Position numbers and translations under genes: made by a program. The notes under the pieces are model-generated. The model worked only from the letters and a program-made list of their open reading frames with translations, was not told where the DNA came from and did no database searches. Of a DNA stretch of 8,781 nucleotides, positions 1 to 6,670 are shown piece by piece. The stretch is from Actinomycetes bacterium (lineage in GTDB: Bacteria; Actinomycetota; Acidimicrobiia; Acidimicrobiales; RAAP-2), in the NCBI GenBank assembly GCA_021800645.1, contig JAJYYT010000073.1:1-8781 (forward strand). Direction: 5' to 3'. Positions within the stretch are counted from its first letter, which is position 1; every line of letters starts with the position of its first letter.

Positions 1-1
1 G

Positions 2-283
2 ACCCTCCAAGAGAAGGTCGGCAAGCAGATCGGCCGCTACGTCATCCTGGGCGCGTGCAACCCCGAGCTGGCTTCCCGCGCGATCGACGTCGAGCCCCAG
101 GTCGGCGTGCTCCTGCCGTGCAACGTCGTGGTGCGCGAGGTTCCCTCGGGCGTGCTGGTCGAGGCGATGGACCCCGGCATCGTGGCCACCTTCGTCGAGC
201 GCGAGGAGATGCGAGCCGTCGTGGGCGAGGCACGCCGGCTGATCGGCAACGCGCTGGGGCTGCTCTCGTTGTCCGCAGCCTGA
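2..283 (+). CDS. DUF302 domain protein, C-terminal part (5' end outside window)
   Basis: The reading frame enters from the left edge and ends at TGA 281-283, leaving 93 residues. The visible part has the DUF302 hallmarks: YVILGACNPELASRAI near residues 13-28, then a run ending in GVLLPCNVVVRE, with both the CNP and LPCN segments present. It ends with a helix-rich tail. DUF302 proteins are small, about 130-150 residues, so roughly the first third to half is missing. The biochemical function of the family is not established; some members occur near redox or stress genes. Here it lies 57 bp upstream of a universal stress protein on the same strand, so a shared stress role is possible but unproven. 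The family call is firm; the function is unknown. Confidence 0.85.
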   Translation, partial: TLQEKVGKQIGRYVILGACNPELASRAIDVEPQVGVLLPCNVVVREVPSGVLVEAMDPGIVATFVEREEMRAVVGEARRLIGNALGLLSLSAA

Positions 284-289
284 GCGAAT

Positions 290-305
290 AGGGCCGTTCG
301 GCCCT
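290..305 (+). terminator. Short GC hairpin after the DUF302 gene (possible terminator)
   Basis: Seven bases after the DUF302 stop there is a perfect 6-bp inverted repeat, AGGGCC and GGCCCT, around a GTTC tetraloop. No T-run follows, so it is not a classic intrinsic terminator. It could be a weak terminator or an mRNA-end stabiliser between the DUF302 gene and the stress-protein gene. Confidence 0.35.
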
Positions 306-340
306 GGTCGGCGCGACGCGCATTCGGGAGCCTGGCTCTC

Positions 341-808
341 GTGGAGACGCAACGGATCGTGGTCGGCGTCGACGGCTCGGAGGGATCGCGCCGGGCGCTG
401 CGCTGGGCGCTCGAGGAGGCGGCGAAGCATGGCTCGGTGGTCGAGGCGGTCATGGTGTGGCAGAGCCCCTCGGGCTTCGGCGACACCATGGGGGCTCGTC
501 TCGACGAGAGCAAGATCGCACAGGCCGCGCGTGAGCGGCTGGACGAGACCATCGCCGAGGTGGCCGCCGACGACTTCGCGGTCAGGATCGAGCCGGCGGT
601 GGTGGAAGGCGACGCCGCATTGGTCCTCTGCCGGCGCGCCGCTGAGGCCGACCTCCTGGTGGTGGGGTCCCTCGGCCACGATCCGTCGAGCGCCGTCGCG
701 CTCGGCTCGGTGAGCACGCGCTGCGCCCAGCGCAGTCCCCGGCCCATCGTGATCGTCCCGAGGAACGACGAGCCGCTTCGACAAGAAGGCGCCGGAGGCT
801 CGACCTAG
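341..808 (+). CDS. Universal stress protein, UspA family, single domain
   Basis: A complete 155-residue protein, the usual size for a single Usp domain. It opens with the beta-strand IVVGVDGSEGSRRALRWAL (residues 6-24), including the conserved Asp11 of the nucleotide site. Near the C-terminus it has the ATP-binding pattern G-2x-G-9x-G-S (Gly109, Gly112, Gly122-Ser123), followed by the strand PIVIVP (135-140). This is the signature of ATP-binding Usp proteins, which are cytoplasmic and usually act as dimers in stress or dormancy responses. The GTG start has a GGGAG about 10 nt upstream (326-330). It follows the DUF302 gene by 57 bp and converges on the Lrp-type regulator, with only 32 bp between the two stops. 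Its specific stress role cannot be read from the sequence. Confidence 0.93.
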   Translation: METQRIVVGVDGSEGSRRALRWALEEAAKHGSVVEAVMVWQSPSGFGDTMGARLDESKIAQAARERLDETIAEVAADDFAVRIEPAVVEGDAALVLCRRAAEADLLVVGSLGHDPSSAVALGSVSTRCAQRSPRPIVIVPRNDEPLRQEGAGGST

Positions 809-840
809 GGCTGGCCAGGGGCCGGTTCCTCGAGCCCGGC

Positions 841-1896
841 TCACGCGCCGTGCACGCGGCGGGGGGCGAGCTCGAGCCTGTAGTCCTCCTTCACGACCTC
901 GAGGTGAGTCCACGCCTCGATGCTCTCGACTCCCGGCAGCGAGCGGACCCGCTCCATCTCGGAGACCACGGCCGAGGGTGACGCGACGAGAAGCGTGGCG
1001 ACCGCGTCCCACCGGCCGACCGCGAGCGACAGGTAGCTCACCGCCGGGAGGGTCGCGAGAGCGGCCACGGCTGCCTCGGTGCTGCTCAGACGAAGGCCGA
1101 GCCCGCACATCTGGGTCAGCCCCGCCTGCCCGGGGGTCGTGATCGCGGTGACGCGCACGACTCGCGCAGCGAGGAGCGCTCGAACCCGGGCCCGGGCGGC
1201 CGACGGCGAGCAGTGCACCGCCCGGCCGAGGCGGGCGTAGGGGATCCGCCCGTCCGCCTGGAGGGCGTCGAGGATCGCCCGGTCGAGGTCGTCGATCCGA
1301 GGCATCGAAGGCGGAGGTGAGGGGCTCGCGCGGTCCTTGACGCGCCGGGTGTAGATCGCGGACTCCACGTGGCTGACGCCCTCCACGGACTTCACCTGGC
1401 GGATCAGGTCGTGGAGGGAAGCCATGTCCGGCGCGCGCAGCTCTGCGATCAAGGAGGCCCTGCCGGCCACGATGGACACGAGCGGGGTGGTCGGCACACG
1501 CGCGATCTCCTGCGCCACGCAGCGCGCGGAGCCCGAGACGAAGACCGAGAGGTGGGCGAAGGCGTGCAGCCCCTGGACGGCGGGGTCGACCACGCCGACG
1601 ACGTGCAGGGCGCCGCGCGCGACGAGGCGCTCGTACCGGGCCCGCGTGGCGGCTCGAGACAGGCCGAGCCGAGCCGCGATCGCCTCCATCGGCGCCCGCC
1701 CGTCCTGTTGGAGCTCGCCGACGAGGCGCTCGTCGAGGTGGTCGAGCTCCCCTGCGGTCGAGGTCGCCCGTCGCCGAGGAGAAGAAGCCCGATCGCCCAC
1801 CAAGGCGCGCGAAGCCGCGAGCGGGAGGTACCGTCTGCCGGCTCGTCGCGACGGTTCGATCACGCATCGCACCGTATCCGCGCGAACCGGCGGCAC
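841..1896 (-). CDS. Double-module Lrp/AsnC family transcriptional regulator
   Basis: The product is up to 351 residues, about twice a standard Lrp/AsnC protein (about 150), because it holds two full modules. The first has an AsnC-type winged HTH at residues 51-98 (LDERLVGELQQDGRAPMEAI onward) and an effector-binding RAM/ligand domain at about 108-185. A Pro/Ser-rich linker (186-198) leads to a second HTH at 200-247 (DDLDRAILDALQADGRIPYA onward) and a second RAM domain at about 262-338. Such proteins bind DNA and sense amino acids or related metabolites. The gene is transcribed away from the transport/catabolic operon, the usual arrangement for a local regulator. The start is uncertain: GTG 1896 has no clear ribosome site, and in-frame GTG codons at 1872, 1863 and 1800 are alternatives. 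The first 48 or so residues are Arg/Ala-rich and outside the recognisable domains. Confidence 0.9.
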   Translation of the reverse strand: MPPVRADTVRCVIEPSRRAGRRYLPLAASRALVGDRASSPRRRATSTAGELDHLDERLVGELQQDGRAPMEAIAARLGLSRAATRARYERLVARGALHVVGVVDPAVQGLHAFAHLSVFVSGSARCVAQEIARVPTTPLVSIVAGRASLIAELRAPDMASLHDLIRQVKSVEGVSHVESAIYTRRVKDRASPSPPPSMPRIDDLDRAILDALQADGRIPYARLGRAVHCSPSAARARVRALLAARVVRVTAITTPGQAGLTQMCGLGLRLSSTEAAVAALATLPAVSYLSLAVGRWDAVATLLVASPSAVVSEMERVRSLPGVESIEAWTHLEVVKEDYRLELAPRRVHGA

Positions 1897-1925
1897 TGGA
1901 GGCTGCGGGGAGCGGATCTCGCGAG

Positions 1926-1954
1926 TTGACAGCCTTCTCGAGGACCTGCAGGAT
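1926..1954 (+). promoter_or_regulatory. Predicted housekeeping-type promoter of the amidohydrolase/transport operon
   Basis: TTGACA at 1926-1931 is a perfect -35 hexamer. A 17-bp spacer leads to CAGGAT at 1949-1954, one base from the actinobacterial -10 TAGGAT. Transcription would start near 1960. The site lies between the divergent regulator gene and the first operon gene. Two 8-bp palindromes sit on it: CTCGCGAG at 1918-1925 abuts the -35, and CCTGCAGG at 1945-1952 overlaps the -10. Either could be an operator half, which is inference only. The TTG at 1926 opens a long reading frame, but it is better explained as part of this promoter. Confidence 0.5.
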
Positions 1955-1983
1955 GCCGCCAGTCACGTGTTGGGGGGACGAGC

Positions 1984-2091
1984 ATGGCGACGCGAGCAGA
2001 GCTCTGGGCGCACGCCGGCCCGCCGGACGGCGTGCGCGCGTCGAGCGATGCCGGGGCGTGGGCACCGGAGGGGCTGGGAGGTTCCAGGTGA
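1984..2091 (+). CDS. Possible 35-residue leader peptide overlapping the amidohydrolase start
   Basis: A short frame starts at ATG 1984, five nt after a G-rich Shine-Dalgarno-like run (1972-1978, GGGGGGA). It encodes 35 residues beginning MATRAELWAHAGPPDG, and its TGA (2089-2091) overlaps the GTG start (2088-2090) of the amidohydrolase as GTGA. That geometry is typical of translational coupling. The peptide is Ala/Gly-rich, has two Trp, and has no run of one amino acid that would suggest classic attenuation. About 28 of 34 sense codons after the start end in G or C, which is only weak evidence of coding in such GC-rich DNA. It could be a regulatory upstream ORF, a real microprotein, or chance. 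Confidence 0.35.
   Translation: MATRAELWAHAGPPDGVRASSDAGAWAPEGLGGSR
2008..2037 (+). repeat. Perfect 10-bp inverted repeat in the operon leader
   Basis: GCGCACGCCG (2008-2017) and CGGCGTGCGC (2028-2037) are exact reverse complements around a 10-nt loop (2018-2027). The repeat lies between the predicted promoter and the ribosome-binding site of the amidohydrolase, inside the putative leader ORF. In RNA it would form a very stable stem; in DNA it is a 30-bp palindromic site that a dimeric regulator could bind. No T-run follows, so it is not an ordinary terminator. Confidence 0.55.
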
Positions 2092-3668
2092 CGGGTGGAA
2101 CGGGCGAGGTGAAGGAGCTGTCGGACCGCTGGGTGGAGGGCCACCGCCAGGTCCTGTCGGACTGGCACCGCGTGATCTGGCACCTCGCGGAGCCCGCCTG
2201 GCGCGAGTACGAGTCGGCCGCCTGGTACGTCGAGCGGCTGCGTGCCGAGGGGTTCGACGTGGAGGAGGGGTCGGCCGGCATGCCGACCGCCTTCTGCGCG
2301 CGTTGGTCCAACGGCCGAGGCCCGACCGTGCTCACCTACGCCGAGTACGACGCCGTGCCCGGCAACTGCCAGGCGGCCACCACCCGGCCCGAGCCGCGTG
2401 AAGGGCTGAGCCGCTTCGCTCCGGGGCACACGGACCCCCACTCGGCCCTCGGGATCTCGGCGCTCGCCGGTGCGCTCGCGACCAAGCAGGCGATGGAGGA
2501 GACCGGCCTGAGCGGGACGCTCGTCGTGACCGGCGAGCCCGCGGAGAAGGTGCAGGGCTCCAAGGTCGTCCATGGGCTACGGGGCTACTACGACGGCGTC
2601 GACGCGATCGTGAGCTTTCACCCCTTCTACATGCTGCCGCTGTGCAACACGGTCGTGTGGGACACGCATTGCGCCGCGTACTTCTCACGCATCTACACGT
2701 TCGTCTGCGACCATCCCGAGACGTGGGGGAGCGCAGAGGCGTCTCCCATCGCGGCGTCGCATTCCGCTGCCCGGGCGCCGGGCGCCAACGCAGCCCTGTG
2801 GCTCATGTGGTCGACCACCAGCGCCACGCGCGACGCGATGCTCCCCGCCGTCGGCGGCTGGTCGCTGTCCGACGCGATCCTGACGGCCGGCCAGGCCACC
2901 GCCGACAACCTTCCTGCGTCGCTCGCCCAGATCCAGTACTCCTGGCGCACCCCCGACGTCTCGATGGCCGACAGAGTGCTCGCGGTGCTCGACGAGAACG
3001 CGGACGCGGCCGCCCGCGCGACCCACTGCACGGTTGAAACCCGGTGGGTCGCCCGCAACCGTCCGGGCCTCGCGAACCATGCGCTGGCGAAGGCGGCGTG
3101 GCAGAACCTTTCACGGGTCGGGCCCCCGCGCTGGGGACCCGACGCGGCGGCGGTCGCCAATGAGCTGCGCGCCGCCCTCGGCGCAGGTCCCCTCGAGCGG
3201 CCGTGGCTGGCGGAGACCGAGGTGCTCGTCGAGCCCGAGGAGGCGGAGCGGCGCCTGCGAGCGGCGATGCCGGGGTGGCAGACCCACTGGACCTCCGACG
3301 ACTACACGGAGATGACGTGGTACGCGCCGACCGTGCGCCTGTACGTCGCCAGACCGACCCTGAGCACCGTCGGTCTGCCTGGAAGGGTGCCGAACTGGGT
3401 GATGAACGCGCTCGGCGGGATCCCCGCGACGATCGACCCGATGATCCTCTGCGCCGCGAAGGTGATCGCAGGGACGCTCCTCGACCTTCTTGCCTCCCCC
3501 GAGCTCCTGTCCGAGGCGCGCTCGGAGTGGGAGGAGCGACGCGCACGCACACCGGTCCCGCCTCTGCTCCCGGCCGACTTCCAGGCGCCGGTGGACTACC
3601 GGTGGCCCGAGTACGTGACGACCCCAAGGGGCAGGGACTGGTGGATCCCCGCCAGTGCCGAGTACTGA
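2088..3668 (+). CDS. M20-family amidohydrolase (AbgB-like) with atypical metal-site motifs
   Basis: A 526-residue protein beginning at GTG 2088, chosen because GGGAGG (2076-2081) lies 6 nt upstream and the promoter-like TTGACA excludes the longer 1926 start; GTG 2109 is a second option. The fold is M20 peptidase/amidohydrolase, nearest to AbgB and M20D enzymes that cleave amides of amino acids: LTYAEYDAVPGNCQ (82-95), GHTDPHSALG (113-122), GEPAEKVQGSK (149-159), SFHPF (176-180) and a C-terminal AAKVIAGTLLDLL (456-468). The usual GHxCGHN is GHTDPHS (Asp116 for Cys, His118 kept). The usual PAEE is PAEK, keeping the catalytic Glu153 but not the metal-binding Glu. The C-terminal metal His region is NWVMNALGG. 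I see no signal peptide, so it should be cytoplasmic. It is the first large gene of the operon, so cutting an imported amide is plausible; the substrate is unknown. Confidence 0.82.
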   Translation: MTGGTGEVKELSDRWVEGHRQVLSDWHRVIWHLAEPAWREYESAAWYVERLRAEGFDVEEGSAGMPTAFCARWSNGRGPTVLTYAEYDAVPGNCQAATTRPEPREGLSRFAPGHTDPHSALGISALAGALATKQAMEETGLSGTLVVTGEPAEKVQGSKVVHGLRGYYDGVDAIVSFHPFYMLPLCNTVVWDTHCAAYFSRIYTFVCDHPETWGSAEASPIAASHSAARAPGANAALWLMWSTTSATRDAMLPAVGGWSLSDAILTAGQATADNLPASLAQIQYSWRTPDVSMADRVLAVLDENADAAARATHCTVETRWVARNRPGLANHALAKAAWQNLSRVGPPRWGPDAAAVANELRAALGAGPLERPWLAETEVLVEPEEAERRLRAAMPGWQTHWTSDDYTEMTWYAPTVRLYVARPTLSTVGLPGRVPNWVMNALGGIPATIDPMILCAAKVIAGTLLDLLASPELLSEARSEWEERRARTPVPPLLPADFQAPVDYRWPEYVTTPRGRDWWIPASAEY

Positions 3669-3826
3669 ACGGCGTCGGAGCGCGGCGCAAGGGTGAGAAG
3701 AGGAGCGGAAGGGAGCAGAAGAAGGAGTAGAAAAGGGCGACCATCGGCGAAGCGAACGCAGGGCGACGGAGCAGAAGCAGCGAAGCACGAGGAACGAGAC
3801 ACGAGCAACGAGAAAGGACGGACGAG
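3669..3826 (+). other. Purine-rich, T-poor intergenic region between amidohydrolase and binding-protein genes
   Basis: This 158-bp gap holds no recognisable gene. Its plus strand is mostly A and G, and from 3745 to 3827 it contains no T at all. The resulting mRNA would be largely unstructured. I see no TTGAC/TANNNT promoter and no hairpin-plus-T terminator in it. It carries a short tandem repeat (3786-3813) and, at its end, AGAAAGGA (3811-3818), a ribosome site 8 nt before the binding-protein ATG. Confidence 0.7.
3786..3813 (+). repeat. Tandem 14-nt repeat, two copies
   Basis: CACGAGGAACGAGA (3786-3799) is followed directly by CACGAGCAACGAGA (3800-3813), differing at one base. ACGAG recurs just downstream at 3822-3826. 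The repeat ends against the ribosome-binding site of the binding-protein gene. It may be a simple slippage product or a protein or RNA-binding element. Confidence 0.7.
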
Positions 3827-4852
3827 ATGGTGGGGAACGTGACCGAAGAGAGGTACGACGGGCGGCTCCCGGGCCGGCCAGGCGCGCCGAGGCGGGCCCG
3901 GGGGCCGATGCGCGCGCCGGCCTTTCTCCTGCGCGCGCACAGGGCGCGGCGGTCGGGCCTTCTCGGTGCGCTGGTCGTGGTCGTGACGTCGATCGCGCTC
4001 GTGACTGCCGGCTTCACCGGGATCTCGGGCGCCAGCAGCGCCGCTCAGCGAAGCGCGAAGAGGTCCCCGCTGTACAAGCTGCTGCCTGCGAAGATCCGTG
4101 CGAGCGGCACGCTCGTCCAGTACGTGACAGACGTCTTCCCGCCGATGGCCATGGCGACCAAGACAGGCAGCGGGGCCACCGGCGTCGACCTCCTGCTGGC
4201 GCAGGCGGTCGCGAAGGTCATCGGGGTGAAGCTCGTGAGCCACATCGTGACGACATTCTCCGAGCTCTTCCCCGCGATCACAACCGGCCGCGCGGAGATG
4301 GAGTTCACCGCGACCTTCGACTCTCCCACACGCTACAAGCTGGACTACTTCGTGGACTACTTCCGCACCGGGACGCAGCTGTACATCCCGAGGAGCGAGG
4401 CGCACACGTACCGGTCCGTCTCCCAGCTCTGCGGGCACACGATCGCGGGCGAGACCGGGACCCTCTACCAGCCCAATCTGACGGCCGCGTTCAAGAAGAT
4501 CTGCAAGGGCCGCAAGGGCCTCAGCTTCGTGAACGTCCCCGGCATCCCCGAGCAGAACACCGAGATGAAGGAGGGCCGCGCGCAGGCTGCGGTCGCGGGG
4601 CCAGAGAGCGTCGACTACCTGCAGATCACCAATCCGGGCCAGTACCAGAGGATCGGCCCCACCTTCTATCCGACCTACTACGGCGTCACCCTGCCCAACA
4701 GCGCCTTCGGAAGGCAGCTCGGCCACGTCGTCCAGCTGGCGCTCGACACGATCATCAAGAACGGCACGTACCTGAAGATCCTGAAGAAGTACGACGTCCA
4801 AGCCCAGGCGGTCACGACCGCCACCATCGACAAGGGCACGCCCCAGCCTTGA
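3827..4852 (+). CDS. ABC transporter substrate-binding protein, SBP_bac_3 (polar amino acid type)
   Basis: 341 residues. A basic N-terminus (RAHRARRSG, 36-44) and a hydrophobic segment (about 44-64) form a signal or membrane anchor; there is no lipobox Cys, unlike many actinobacterial binding proteins. The mature part follows the family order: IRASGTLVQYVTDVFPPMA (90-108), GVDLLLAQAVAKVIGVKL (119-136), SPTRYKLDYFVDYFRTG (166-182), LCGHTIAGETGTLYQ (201-215) and a C-terminal KNGTYLKILKKY. Cys202 and Cys226 are placed like the disulfide pair of actinobacterial relatives. Arg169 matches the carboxylate-binding Arg; the Asp that normally binds the alpha-ammonium appears to be Gly258. ATG 3827 has AGAAAGGA 8 nt upstream; ATG 3908 (residue 28) would give a more usual signal peptide. 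It precedes its permease by 50 bp. The ligand is probably amino-acid-like, identity unknown. Confidence 0.9.
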   Translation: MVGNVTEERYDGRLPGRPGAPRRARGPMRAPAFLLRAHRARRSGLLGALVVVVTSIALVTAGFTGISGASSAAQRSAKRSPLYKLLPAKIRASGTLVQYVTDVFPPMAMATKTGSGATGVDLLLAQAVAKVIGVKLVSHIVTTFSELFPAITTGRAEMEFTATFDSPTRYKLDYFVDYFRTGTQLYIPRSEAHTYRSVSQLCGHTIAGETGTLYQPNLTAAFKKICKGRKGLSFVNVPGIPEQNTEMKEGRAQAAVAGPESVDYLQITNPGQYQRIGPTFYPTYYGVTLPNSAFGRQLGHVVQLALDTIIKNGTYLKILKKYDVQAQAVTTATIDKGTPQP

Positions 4853-4902
4853 CGGGGTCCCGGCCATGATGAGGTGCCGGCTGTGACGAAGCGGCGGAGG
4901 CC

Positions 4903-5886
4903 TTGACGCGCGACGAGAGGTCCGTCCCGGAGACGCACGGCTCTGGCAGCGCTGCGCTGGCCGCGGCCCTCCCGCCGGAGCCGGCGGCGCCCTCGGGGGC
5001 GGACCTCGCGCGCACATACGAGATCGTCCGCCGCAAGCACCCCTGGAGGGCGGCCGCGGCGGTGCTGGTGCTCGCGCTCCTGGGCCTGCTCGCGTACGCT
5101 GCCGCGAACGCGCACCAGCTGCACTGGGGCGTCACGGGTCACTACCTGTTCAACCGGGCGATCCTCGTCGGGGTCCTGCGGACCCTCGAGCTCACGGCGG
5201 CGGCCATGCTGCTCGGGCTCGCGCTCGGGTTGATCTTCGGGATCATGCGATCTTCGCGCAACCCCGTCCTGAGCGGCGTGGCGTGGCTGTACGTGTGGGC
5301 GTTCCGGGGGACGCCCATCATCCTGCAGCTCTTCCTCTGGTTCAATCTCGCGTTGATCTTCCCGCATCTCGACATTCCCGGGATCCTGCACGCGAGCACC
5401 GTGAAGGTGATCACCCCCTTCCTCGCCGCGCTGCTCGGGTTCGGGATCAACGAGGGCGCGTACATGAGCGAGATCATCCGCGGCGGGCTGCTCTCGGTGC
5501 CGGCGGGCCAGACGGAAGCCGCGCTCTCCCTCGGCGCCTCGCACACGTGGACGATGCGGCGCATCGTCCTCCCCCAGGCGCTGCGCGTCATCCTGCCGAC
5601 GATCGGCAACGACACGCTCCAGATGCTCAAGCTGACGTCGCTCGCGGCCTTCATCTCGTTCAACGAGCTCTTCGGGACGAGCGAGTCGATCTACTACGCG
5701 AACTCCGAAGTGATCGAATTGCTCCTCGTCGCCGGGGCGTGGTACCTGGTCGCGTCGTCGGTCCTGAGCATCGCCCAGTACTACGTCGAGCGCCGGTTCG
5801 GCCGGGGGTTCCAGCGGGGGAGGCAGATGACCGTCGTGGAGCGCGCGGTGCTCAGCGCATGGACGAGGTTCCGGCGAGGTGACTGA
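4903..5886 (+). CDS. ABC transporter permease, polar amino acid (HisM/GlnP) family
   Basis: 327 residues, longer than the usual 220-250 because of about 45 hydrophilic N-terminal residues and a short basic tail. A lone membrane segment (about 49-68) precedes the core: [20 protein letters not shown] (85-104), [15 protein letters not shown] (133-147), and the EAA coupling loop [20 protein letters not shown] (204-223) followed by PQALR. A last hydrophobic segment lies at about 269-290. It forms the membrane channel with the ATPase encoded next. The start is the first in-frame initiation codon, TTG 4903, after an upstream in-frame stop; GCGGAGG lies only 2 nt before it, which is unusually close, so a later start is possible. 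Its last 8 bases overlap the ATPase gene. Only one permease gene is seen, so the channel is presumably a homodimer. Confidence 0.93.
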   Translation: MTRDERSVPETHGSGSAALAAALPPEPAAPSGADLARTYEIVRRKHPWRAAAAVLVLALLGLLAYAAANAHQLHWGVTGHYLFNRAILVGVLRTLELTAAAMLLGLALGLIFGIMRSSRNPVLSGVAWLYVWAFRGTPIILQLFLWFNLALIFPHLDIPGILHASTVKVITPFLAALLGFGINEGAYMSEIIRGGLLSVPAGQTEAALSLGASHTWTMRRIVLPQALRVILPTIGNDTLQMLKLTSLAAFISFNELFGTSESIYYANSEVIELLLVAGAWYLVASSVLSIAQYYVERRFGRGFQRGRQMTVVERAVLSAWTRFRRGD

Positions 5887-6670
5887 CGAGCACCCCAAGA
5901 CCCCAGGGCCGACCGTCGTGGAGTGCCACGCGGTCGTCAAGTCCTTCGGGAGCGTCCACGTCCTGCGCTCCGTCGACCTGGAGGTGAAAGAGTCCGAGGT
6001 GCTCTGCATCCTCGGACCTTCGGGAGCGGGAAAGAGCACGCTGCTGCGCTGCATCAACCATCTGGAGGGTATCGACGGCGGATGGATCAGGGTGACAGAC
6101 CAGATCATGGGCTACGAGCTGAAAGGCGGGAAGCTCCACGAGCTCCACGAACGCGCGATCCGCCGCCAGCGCGGCCTGTGCGGCATGGTCTTCCAGCACT
6201 TCAATCTCTTTCCTCACTTCACGGCGCTGCAGAACGTCATGCTCGGGCCGGTGGAGATCCTGAAGGAGCCTCGCGACCAAGTCGAAGCGCGGGCTCGCAC
6301 GTTGCTCGACCGGGTTGGGCTGTCGAGCAAGATGTCGGCATACCCCTCGGAGCTCTCCGGCGGCCAGCAGCAGCGCGTGGCGATCGCGCGAGCGCTCGCG
6401 ATGAACCCGCGGGTGATGCTCTTCGACGAGCCGACGTCCGCGCTCGACCCCGAGGTCGTGGGCGAGGTGCTCACGGTGATGCTGGAGCTGGCGCGGGAGG
6501 GTCGCACGATGATCGTGGTCACCCACGAGGTGGGCTTCGCCAGGGAAGCCGCGGACCGGGTCGCCTTCATGTTCGACGGCAGGATCACGGAGATCGGCCC
6601 GGCGCGCAGCGTGCTCGAGAAGCCGAGCGAGGCCCGAACGGCCGAATTCCTCTCCCATGTGCTCACCTGA
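5879..6670 (+). CDS. ABC transporter ATP-binding protein, polar amino acid (HisP/GlnQ) family
   Basis: A complete 263-residue nucleotide-binding subunit. Visible in order: Walker A GPSGAGKS (46-53), Q-loop [10 protein letters not shown] (104-113, Gln106), ABC signature LSGGQ (159-163) followed by [10 protein letters not shown], Walker B VMLFDE (179-184, Asp183 and Glu184), D-loop SALD (187-190) and switch His216 in VVTHE. All catalytic positions are intact. FNLFPH and the size fit amino-acid importers such as HisP and GlnQ. An insert [14 protein letters not shown] (78-91) before the Q-loop lengthens the protein slightly. GTG 5879 overlaps the permease stop by 8 bp, and the downstream dehydrogenase overlaps its end by 14 bp, so translation is probably coupled. 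It powers uptake of the ligand caught by the binding protein. Confidence 0.96.
   Translation: MTDEHPKTPGPTVVECHAVVKSFGSVHVLRSVDLEVKESEVLCILGPSGAGKSTLLRCINHLEGIDGGWIRVTDQIMGYELKGGKLHELHERAIRRQRGLCGMVFQHFNLFPHFTALQNVMLGPVEILKEPRDQVEARARTLLDRVGLSSKMSAYPSELSGGQQQRVAIARALAMNPRVMLFDEPTSALDPEVVGEVLTVMLELAREGRTMIVVTHEVGFAREAADRVAFMFDGRITEIGPARSVLEKPSEARTAEFLSHVLT

Noticed and set aside
808..840. Inverted repeats between the convergent stress-protein and regulator genes (GGGCT/AGCCC and GCCGG/CCGGC)
   Set aside because: Only 5-bp stems with long loops that exclude each other, and no T-run; too weak to call a bidirectional terminator.
1926..2087. Amidohydrolase start at TTG 1926, adding 54 residues
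   Set aside because: The TTG is part of a TTGACA -35 hexamer, the added residues are Arg/Cys-rich and unlike the family, and GTG 2088 has GGGAGG 6 nt upstream.
4853..4902. CCGGC/GCCGG pair in the gap between binding-protein and permease genes
   Set aside because: A 5-bp stem in GC-rich DNA is expected by chance and nothing else supports a regulatory element.
3596..6108. Long minus-strand open frames (about 470 codons each) opposite the binding-protein and permease genes
   Set aside because: They are Arg/Gly/Ala/Asp-rich, lack recognisable domains and lie opposite strongly conserved genes; such frames are common by-products of GC-rich coding DNA.
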